A stretch of 9,710 nucleotides of DNA from Chryseosolibacter sp036402115 (GTDB lineage Bacteria; Bacteroidota; Bacteroidia; Cytophagales; Cyclobacteriaceae). Shown here in pieces: positions 1 to 5,654 of the stretch. How positions within the stretch are numbered: the stretch's first letter is position 1; each line of letters opens with the position of its first letter. A program made the position numbers and the translations under genes. Location: positions 1 through 9,710 of the forward strand of contig DASWTM010000109.1 in NCBI GenBank assembly GCA_036402115.1. The letters run 5' to 3'. The notes under the pieces were generated by a model. The model was not told the DNA's origin. It made no database searches and worked only from the letters and a program-made list of their open reading frames with translations.

Positions 1-94
1 CATTTGGATCAAATGACCGCATAAATTCTTCCATTCTTGCCGGATTGGAAGACGATAGATATAAAAACCGTCATCTTTCACGAAAAAGAATCCT

Positions 95-2470
95 ATGATC
101 AGGCATTACATCACTGTTGCACTTCGGGCATTCTCGCGAAGCAAAGCTTACTCTATCATCAACCTCCTCGGCCTGACATTAGGCGTCACCTGTTCGATCC
201 TGATATTTTTGTTCGTTTACGATGAGTTCACTTACGACCGTAATCACTCAAAGATTGATGGAATCTACCGACTCAACGGTGGCTGGCGGTCGGTGAATGA
301 TGGTACGTCCCAGATGTATGCCACGGTTGGTTACAATGAGGGCGAAGTGCTGAAGCGCGATTTTTCGGAGATCGATAAGGTTGTCCGCTTCCGCAGATTC
401 TGGGATGCGCGCATCGAGAAACCAAACACGAATGATGTGCTCTTGGAATACGTTTACGCCATCGAGCCAGGCCTGTTCGATGTGTTGGATATTGACTTTG
501 TTCACGGAAATCCAAAAAATGCGTTGACCGATGACAACTCCATCATCATCACAGAAAAATCAGCGCTCAAGTATTTCGGTTCTACGGATGTTGTAGGAAG
601 AAACTTGCGATGGTTCGCCCAGGACACAACGGATTTTAAGATCACGGGTGTCATTGCAGATTATCCAGAAAACACCCATTTGAAATTAGATTTCCTTGTC
701 AATCTCAAAGCTCCAACGAACCTGCGCGACCAGTGGTTTGAGTACGGCTACTATACACTTTTCACGCTGCACCCAGGTTCGGACATAGCTGATGTTCAGT
801 CGCGGATTAAGCATTTTACGAAGAAAGATGTCCAGGAAGTCGAAAAAGAAATTGGATTCATAGCAGAACACGATATCATCTCTTTGGCAGATGTTCACCT
901 GTATGCAAATTATCCCGGAGAGCTTGAACAGAATTCAAAAGCCGCGTACGTCTACATCTTCGCCATCGTGGGCGTGTTCATCCTTGTAATGGCGTGCATT
1001 AACTTTATGAATCTCGCAACGGCACGGTCGATGACGCGTGCAAAAGAGATCGGTGTTCGCAAAGTAATCGGTGCGGTGAAGCATCAGCTTGTGAGGCAAT
1101 TTCTCGGAGAAGCTTTTCTCACAACCTTTATGGCTACCGCATTGTCGATTGGGCTGGTGTATGCGTTGCTTCCGTTCGTCAACGAGTTCACCGGTAAGCA
1201 TCTCACATTCCTAAACGAAACACAATTCTGGGTGATGATCGCTTCCGTGGTTGTGCTGGTAAGTTTGCTCGCTGGATTTTATCCTGCGTTTTATCTTTCC
1301 GCGTTCAAGCCCTCTGAGACGTTGAAAGGTGTATTTAAAAGATCAGACAAAGGAATTTTTGTGAGACAAACCCTGGTTGTTTTTCAGTTCACACTATCCA
1401 TTGCGTTGATCGCAGGCATTATCATCATCTGGAATCACATCACCTTCATGCGTGATAAAGATTTAGGTTTTAACAAAGATCAGGTCATCGTAATTACGGG
1501 CGCACCCGCGGTGATGAAAGAACAGATTGCTGGGATGGCTGGAGTAGAGAAAGTCACATTCTCAAATCGCGTTCCCGGATATAGCGTGGGCGGACGAACA
1601 ATTATAAAAGGATGGGACAAATCGGACACGCAGTTAGTCTTGGGGCAACTCGCGGTCGATCATGACTTCGTTAATTTCTATGACCTTGAACTTGTTGCGG
1701 GACGTGCGTTCGATGAAAAATTTCCATCCGATGAAAAAGAAGCGTTTCTCATCAACGAGTCGGCTATGCGTCTGATGGGATTTACGAAACCAGAAGATGC
1801 GATCGGACAAAAACTCTGGCTGGAAGACTGGGGTGGAAAGAAGGGAACCGTCATCGGTGTGTTGAAAGACTTTCATTTCATCGGAGTTAATTCTGCCATT
1901 GAGCCGTTCAGCATGTTCCTCCATCCGAATGCAACACGCTACTTTTCCATTCGCGTTTCAAGTGCAAACATTCCCGAACTACTGAGTAAAATTGAATCGG
2001 TCTTCAAGCAAAGTGCTCCTGGCCGCCCATTCCAATACAGCTTCCTGGATGAAGAATTCGACAAACAATACAAATCGGAGGAACGTTTCATGACGGTCTT
2101 TTCCGTGTTTGCTTCGCTGGCCATTGTGATAGCGTGCCTCGGCCTTTACGGTCTCGCCAACTTCATGACCGAACAGCGCACAAAGGAAATCGGTGTCCGC
2201 AAAGTACTGGGCGCATCCGTTTCCAATATTCTCACCTTGGTGACAAAAGATTTCCTGAAACTGGTTTGCATCGCATTTGTTATCTCGATACCAATAGCTT
2301 GGTTTGCGATGAACCGCTGGCTTGATGCATTTCCATACCGCGAGGAGGTAAGCCCGATGGTCTTCGTGCTGACCGGTGTCGTAGTTTTTGCGATTACAAT
2401 TTTCGTTGTCAGTTACCAGGCAGTGTCTGCTGCTACAACCAATCCGGTGAAGAGTTTGCGCACTGAATAG
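95..2470 (+). CDS. FtsX/MacB-type ABC transporter permease, two-domain
   Basis: Inner-membrane permease of the MacB/FtsX class, 791 residues. It has the duplicated layout usual in Bacteroidota. A first membrane segment lies at about residues 20-42, followed by a periplasmic MacB-like domain (about 50-275). A first FtsX block has helices near 285-307, 336-363 and 376-404. A helix at 426-451 opens the second half, then comes a second periplasmic domain and a second FtsX block with helices near 665-692, 711-738 and 750-778. Each FtsX block carries the cytoplasmic signature EIGVRKV(I/L)GA, at residues 318-327 and 698-707, which in this class faces the ATPase. The end, NPVKSLRTE, is typical of the family. 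The ATG at 95 is chosen because the protein begins with the usual short basic lead (MIRHYITVALRAF); no Shine-Dalgarno is visible. Such permeases work with a separate ATPase on lipoproteins, peptides or toxic compounds. No ATPase gene is in the window, so the substrate is unknown. Confidence 0.93.
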   Translation: MIRHYITVALRAFSRSKAYSIINLLGLTLGVTCSILIFLFVYDEFTYDRNHSKIDGIYRLNGGWRSVNDGTSQMYATVGYNEGEVLKRDFSEIDKVVRFRRFWDARIEKPNTNDVLLEYVYAIEPGLFDVLDIDFVHGNPKNALTDDNSIIITEKSALKYFGSTDVVGRNLRWFAQDTTDFKITGVIADYPENTHLKLDFLVNLKAPTNLRDQWFEYGYYTLFTLHPGSDIADVQSRIKHFTKKDVQEVEKEIGFIAEHDIISLADVHLYANYPGELEQNSKAAYVYIFAIVGVFILVMACINFMNLATARSMTRAKEIGVRKVIGAVKHQLVRQFLGEAFLTTFMATALSIGLVYALLPFVNEFTGKHLTFLNETQFWVMIASVVVLVSLLAGFYPAFYLSAFKPSETLKGVFKRSDKGIFVRQTLVVFQFTLSIALIAGIIIIWNHITFMRDKDLGFNKDQVIVITGAPAVMKEQIAGMAGVEKVTFSNRVPGYSVGGRTIIKGWDKSDTQLVLGQLAVDHDFVNFYDLELVAGRAFDEKFPSDEKEAFLINESAMRLMGFTKPEDAIGQKLWLEDWGGKKGTVIGVLKDFHFIGVNSAIEPFSMFLHPNATRYFSIRVSSANIPELLSKIESVFKQSAPGRPFQYSFLDEEFDKQYKSEERFMTVFSVFASLAIVIACLGLYGLANFMTEQRTKEIGVRKVLGASVSNILTLVTKDFLKLVCIAFVISIPIAWFAMNRWLDAFPYREEVSPMVFVLTGVVVFAITIFVVSYQAVSAATTNPVKSLRTE

Positions 2471-2474
2471 AGGT

Positions 2475-2514
2475 TTTTCAACGCAGAGGCGCGGAGTTGC
2501 AGAGTTCGCGGAGA
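2475..2514 (+). repeat. Left arm of G/C-rich inverted repeat
   Basis: A 40-bp purine-rich segment built on units such as cgcagagg and gcggagtt. It matches the reverse complement of 2703-2742 at 36 of 40 positions. It starts four bases after the permease stop codon. Repeats of this cgcagag type often border genes of the GxxExxY family, and this one borders a remnant of such a gene. Confidence 0.85.
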
Positions 2515-2700
2515 ATACAGGGATTGGGTCTATCAGCAACTATATTAGACGCTGCGATCACAGTGCATCGTATTCTTAAAGTTCATGAAGCACAAGTCGT
2601 CAGTTATCTGCGCTTGTCAAACAAAAGGCTCGGCTTACTGATCAATTTTAATGTTCCTTTATTGAAACAAGGCTTCAAACGCTTTGTTAACAACTCCTAA
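2497..2700 (+). pseudogene. GxxExxY family gene remnant, central region deleted
   Basis: An open frame of 67 codons with no ATG; the only early start is a TTG inside the left repeat arm. Residues 12-27 (LSATILDAAITVHRIL) resemble the N-terminus of GxxExxY proteins. Residues 28-67 resemble the C-terminus, with HEAQVVSYLRL, then KRLGLLINFNVPLLKQGF, then RFVNN. Full family members are about 120-130 residues long. Here the two ends join directly near 2575-2583, so about 60 residues are absent. The missing part would contain the G-x-x-E-x-x-Y signature and the PD-(D/E)XK-like core. The frame is kept across the junction. Function is very unlikely, because the conserved core is lost. The family assignment is from recognised sequence pattern, not from a search. 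The piece is enclosed by the inverted arms at 2475-2514 and 2703-2742. Confidence 0.75.
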
Positions 2701-2702
2701 AT

Positions 2703-2742
2703 CCTCCGCGAACTCCGCAACTCCGCGACTCTGCGTTGAAGA
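2703..2742 (-). repeat. Right arm of G/C-rich inverted repeat
   Basis: Reverse-complement partner of 2475-2514, with 36 of 40 positions matching. It begins two bases after the TAA of the GxxExxY remnant, so the pair encloses the remnant tightly (268 bp in total). The rest of the intergenic region, 2743-2846, contains no gene that I can support. Confidence 0.85.
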
Positions 2743-2807
2743 CCTATGAGCCGAGGCGCTGATTTTCTTTAACAATTCCTCCAATCCGGTCGGAAATGAA
2801 GATAGTT

Positions 2808-2846
2808 ATTGGCCAATCCGCGTAATCGTAGTACAAATCAAGTACT
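2808..2846. promoter_or_regulatory. Candidate operator before the hydrolase gene
   Basis: A perfect 10-bp palindrome, ATTGGCCAAT (2808-2817), lies 29 bp before the hydrolase ATG. A second small inverted repeat, AGTAC/GTACT with a 7-bp spacer (2830-2846), ends directly at the start codon. Either could be a protein-binding site or be due to chance. No TAnnTTTG promoter box was found here, and no ribosome binding site is evident. Confidence 0.2.
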
Positions 2847-4400
2847 ATGTTTACACGGATTTTTCTTTTCCTCACACTCCTGTCTGCAAATGTGCAGGCG
2901 CAGACCGATGCGATGTATCGCGACCTTCCCATGGGAAATCACCCAATTGGTTTTAAGATAGTCACGTTTACCGATCCTTCACGAGTAACGAAACCGTTGG
3001 TCAACTACTATGGTGAAAAGGAGACCGGAGACAGGTCGCGCAAGATCTCTGTGCACCTTTGGTATCCCGCTAAGGTGAAGACAGGGAATGGAACGGTGAC
3101 CTACGGAGAATACGCATTCAACGACCTGCGTACGACAACAACAGAAACGGTCGCAGAAAATCGCAGAATTGGAAAATTGAATTCCCAACGCGCATCGTTC
3201 GAGGGTTTCTTCGGAAAAATTTCGGATGAGCAATGGCAAGCAATTACCAACACGCCCATGCGCGCACAACGGGATGCCAAATATTCGGGCGAAAACTTTC
3301 CGTTGCTGATTGGCATGTTACGGCCTTTATCAACAGCCGTTACAAATGAGATGCTGGCCAGTAACGGATACGTTGTCGCGATGATCAAACATTCCGGAGC
3401 ACGCTATCCGTTGGGATATATCGAAGAGATCCAGGATATGCAGTTAGCCATTCACGTTATAAACCAGTTAGGAATCATTGACGCGGAAAAGATCGGCACA
3501 TTCGGATTCAGTGGATCCGGTTTCACACAAGTAGCCTTTGCAATGCAGGACCCTCGCATTCTCGCGCTTGCAGATCTTGAAAGCGGATTTTTCATGGATG
3601 GATTGTTTCAGCAGATTTCGTCCAGTAACTACTACAATGCGCAACGACTGAGGATTCCGTTTCTTCATCTTTTCGGAACAGATGCGTCCAGGGAGGAAGT
3701 GCATATTGGAGAATTCGAAAAACTGCGGTACTCAGATCGCTATCGCGTAATCCTCAATCAAAAAAAATTGCACCACTGGGATTTCGCAACGGAAGGTCGT
3801 GCCTCAACCTCGGTGGTAAACATCAGGGGAGACCGTGAAGAGGGAATACGAATGGCATACGAAGTCGCCAATTATTATCTGCTCAACTTCTTTGATGCCA
3901 TCCTCAAGAAGGGTATTAGCAGTGACGTTTTATCTTCAACGCCAAATTGGGCAAAGACTTATCCTGACTCCGTACACACGTTTCAATATTTGCCCGCCTT
4001 GAAAGCACCACCTGACAAGAACGAGTTTATTTCAATTGTCAATCGCAATGGAATTGACAAGGCCATCGTGCTGGCGCGTGAACTCTGGAAGCAGGACACG
4101 CTTGCAGAAATCCTCCATGAAAATATGTTGAATCTGATGGCACAGGATTTCAGACGGGAGGAGCGAAGGACAGATGCGCTAGCGATGCAAAAGTTTGCCA
4201 CAGAACTTCATCCCAAAAAGGCATGGCTCTGGAATAACCTCGCGAGCTTGCAGGAAGACTTCGGTTTTCCGGAAGATGCAATCAAGTGCTCAGAAACAGT
4301 ACTTGAGTTGCTTGCGGACTTTACTGGCTCAGAACTCTCTTTTAACGAACGAATAAGGCGATCGTCTGAAGCACGACTTAAACGCTTAAAAGGCCTATGA
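2847..4400 (+). CDS. Exported alpha/beta hydrolase with TPR-like C-terminal tail
   Basis: A 517-residue protein starting with a signal peptide (basic MFTR, hydrophobic IFLFLTLL, likely cleavage after NVQA), so it probably acts in the periplasm or outside. Residues about 60-330 read as an alpha/beta hydrolase of the dienelactone hydrolase / PAF-acetylhydrolase type: an early strand KISVHLWYPAKV, then the nucleophile elbow FGFSGSG with candidate Ser222. Candidate acid Asp279 (HLFGTDAS) and candidate His309 or His310 (KLHHWDF) follow in the expected order. The elbow is odd: the family norm is GxSxGG, while the fifth position here is Ser224. Residues about 400-510 are helical, and 459-490 (AWLWNNLASLQ... 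EDAIKCSE) look like a TPR unit. The stop overlaps the start of the next gene (ATGA), which suggests translational coupling. The substrate is unknown. An esterase-like role is likely from the fold but unproven. Confidence 0.8.
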   Translation: MFTRIFLFLTLLSANVQAQTDAMYRDLPMGNHPIGFKIVTFTDPSRVTKPLVNYYGEKETGDRSRKISVHLWYPAKVKTGNGTVTYGEYAFNDLRTTTTETVAENRRIGKLNSQRASFEGFFGKISDEQWQAITNTPMRAQRDAKYSGENFPLLIGMLRPLSTAVTNEMLASNGYVVAMIKHSGARYPLGYIEEIQDMQLAIHVINQLGIIDAEKIGTFGFSGSGFTQVAFAMQDPRILALADLESGFFMDGLFQQISSSNYYNAQRLRIPFLHLFGTDASREEVHIGEFEKLRYSDRYRVILNQKKLHHWDFATEGRASTSVVNIRGDREEGIRMAYEVANYYLLNFFDAILKKGISSDVLSSTPNWAKTYPDSVHTFQYLPALKAPPDKNEFISIVNRNGIDKAIVLARELWKQDTLAEILHENMLNLMAQDFRREERRTDALAMQKFATELHPKKAWLWNNLASLQEDFGFPEDAIKCSETVLELLADFTGSELSFNERIRRSSEARLKRLKGL

Positions 4401-5368
4401 AAAATCACGCTTTTGTTTTTACTGTTTTCTTCATTGCAAGCGCGCTTTTGCCGTTGCCTGATGCTTCGCTTGAGCAACAACAGGAAGACAAACCTAAACC
4501 CCGACATCTGGAAGAGGTGGCCTACAACGAATCAGAGGAAGCCCTGTATCTGTTTGGTGGTGTGGAATTGATTGACAAGAAATGGCAAGCAGCCCACGGA
4601 TTGTATACCTTCAAAAATCGATGGTATTTGATGGAGGAAACAGGTCCAGTCTCGAGACGTGGTTCTACCATGGTGTACAATTCAAAAGAGATGTCAATGA
4701 TCGTCATTGGTGGCGTGGATGGCGATTCTGTATTGCAAGATGTGTGGCAATGCGCGAATAAGGAATGGAAGTTCATTGACGCGAATTGTCCTCTGAAAGA
4801 AGCTCGTGCAGTTTACGATGTCAGCAAGGATAGAATACTGGTTTATGGCGATGCGCATAACATTTCATCTGAATGGTATGGAGGAGACCCACGCAAATTT
4901 GAGTTGTGGGAGTTTAAAGCAAACACGTGGAGAAAGCTTTCTGATCGAGGACCGGAAGGACCTTTCCCTCTCACATATGACACACGACAGGAGTCACTCT
5001 CGTTTTTGCAATGGAACGAATCGAATCAACTCGCCTTGTGGCAATGGAAAAGCGATCGCTGGAGTATGCAAACATTTGATGGTAACATTCCACCCCCAAG
5101 AAATAAATATGCGTTTACATACTCGAAATCACAGCATGCGCTTTTTCTCTTTGGCGGCATCGACAGTGAAAAAAATCTTCTTGCAGATTTCTGGAAGTAT
5201 GACGGCAAACAATGGATAAAGCTTTCGATTGCTAACGCTCCGTCCGCGCGCGCCTCGTTGAAACTTGTTGACGCGGGTGAACGGATTTTCCTGTATGGAG
5301 GAGTTACAAAAGAAGGCATCACCAACGAACTCTGGGAATTTTCGAACAACCAATGGAAAAAGAAGTGA
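4397..5368 (+). CDS. Exported Kelch-repeat-like beta-propeller protein
   Basis: A 323-residue protein with an N-terminal hydrophobic stretch (FVFTVFFIASALLPL) that looks like a signal peptide; no lipobox cysteine is seen. Six repeat units of about 46-53 residues follow. Each has a hydrophobic strand, usually ending in GG, and then a W-x(6-10)-W strand pair. The hydrophobic strands are at about residues 50-55 (LYLFGG), 101-106 (MIVIGG), 147-151 (ILVYG), 201-206 (degenerate, LSFLQW), 249-254 (LFLFGG) and 297-302 (IFLYGG). The paired strands read like LWEFKANTWRKL and FWKYDGKQWIKL. This fits a six-bladed Kelch propeller. Units 3 and 4 have lost the double glycine. The ATG lies within the stop of the hydrolase gene, so the two are probably translated together. 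Kelch propellers usually bind protein or sugar. Partnership with the hydrolase is inference from the overlap and the shared export signals. Confidence 0.8.
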   Translation: MKNHAFVFTVFFIASALLPLPDASLEQQQEDKPKPRHLEEVAYNESEEALYLFGGVELIDKKWQAAHGLYTFKNRWYLMEETGPVSRRGSTMVYNSKEMSMIVIGGVDGDSVLQDVWQCANKEWKFIDANCPLKEARAVYDVSKDRILVYGDAHNISSEWYGGDPRKFELWEFKANTWRKLSDRGPEGPFPLTYDTRQESLSFLQWNESNQLALWQWKSDRWSMQTFDGNIPPPRNKYAFTYSKSQHALFLFGGIDSEKNLLADFWKYDGKQWIKLSIANAPSARASLKLVDAGERIFLYGGVTKEGITNELWEFSNNQWKKK

Positions 5369-5380
5369 GCTGATTAAGTG

Positions 5381-5413
5381 TCTTCAACGCGGAGGCGGGG
5401 AGGGCGGAGTTCG
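5381..5413 (+). repeat. Solo copy of the G/C-rich arm
   Basis: Starts with tcttcaacgc and continues with ggagg, gggagg and gcggagttcg. It aligns over about 33 bp with the arms at 2475-2514 and 2703-2742, with several substitutions and one single-base gap. Orientation is that of the left arm. It begins 12 bp after the stop of the Kelch gene. No matching inverted partner was found nearby. Confidence 0.65.
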
Positions 5414-5470
5414 ATGCGCCTGTTAAAACAAAGTTTGTGGCAAAGCATTCTTAATTCTGCACTTGATCGC

Positions 5471-5560
5471 TTTCTTCACCGCTATGACGCAATGTGCGCG
5501 ATGGTGCGCGATGAACTCATAGCGCTTCATAGCGTTCCCTGCGTCATAGCGGTGAAAAAA
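5471..5560. repeat. 90-bp element with inverted ends and internal decamers
   Basis: The ends 5471-5490 and 5541-5560 are inverted repeats matching at 19 of 20 positions, with a 16-bp perfect core (ttcaccgctatgacgc). Inside lie a perfect tandem decamer and repeated octamers: tcatagcg occurs directly at 5517-5524, 5527-5534 and 5544-5551, and inverted at 5480-5487. It encodes nothing recognisable. The rhythm resembles the ctctgcgttc-like units that border GxxExxY genes, so it may be a diverged relative of the arms at 2475 and 5381. That link is inference. Confidence 0.75.
5494..5513. repeat. Perfect tandem decamer, two copies
   Basis: The decamer gtgcgcgatg occurs twice in direct succession, inside the inverted-end element at 5471-5560. 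It supports the view that this element is built from about 10-bp units. Confidence 0.85.
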
Positions 5561-5600
5561 GAGTTGCTATTAGGTACACTCACTGACAGGGCGAAAATGA

Positions 5601-5629
5601 AGAAGCCCGAATCTTCCGACCGGGCTTCT
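5601..5629 (-). terminator. Probable terminator of nrdBA
   Basis: A perfect 9-bp stem (agaagcccg with cgggcttct) around an 11-base loop lies 25 bp beyond the nrdA stop. Read on the minus strand it is followed by a T-rich but interrupted tract (tcattttc), so it fits a factor-independent terminator, though not an ideal one. On the plus strand no T-run follows directly, so action on the convergent Kelch transcript is less certain. Confidence 0.7.
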
Positions 5630-5654
5630 CACTATACAAACTTTAAACTTTTTC

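Noticed and set aside
1..94. Open frame from 37 and possible promoter before the permease
   Set aside because: The 62-codon frame overlaps the permease start in another frame and resembles nothing. No TAnnTTTG element was found in these 94 bases.
1979..2539. 186-codon open frame antisense to the permease 3' end
   Set aside because: It lies opposite a well-supported gene, runs into the repeat arm, shows no recognisable family pattern, and is explained by the codon bias of the sense gene.
4036..4060. Perfect 8-bp inverted repeat (TTGTCAAT/ATTGACAA) inside the hydrolase gene
   Set aside because: It sits mid-gene with no T-tract or start site nearby, and is probably chance.
5416..5460. Possible second GxxExxY remnant (LLKQSLWQSILNS, compare LLKQGFKRFVNNS) after the solo arm
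   Set aside because: Only LLKQ and a terminal NS agree, and the upstream conserved blocks are absent. The similarity is too short to call.
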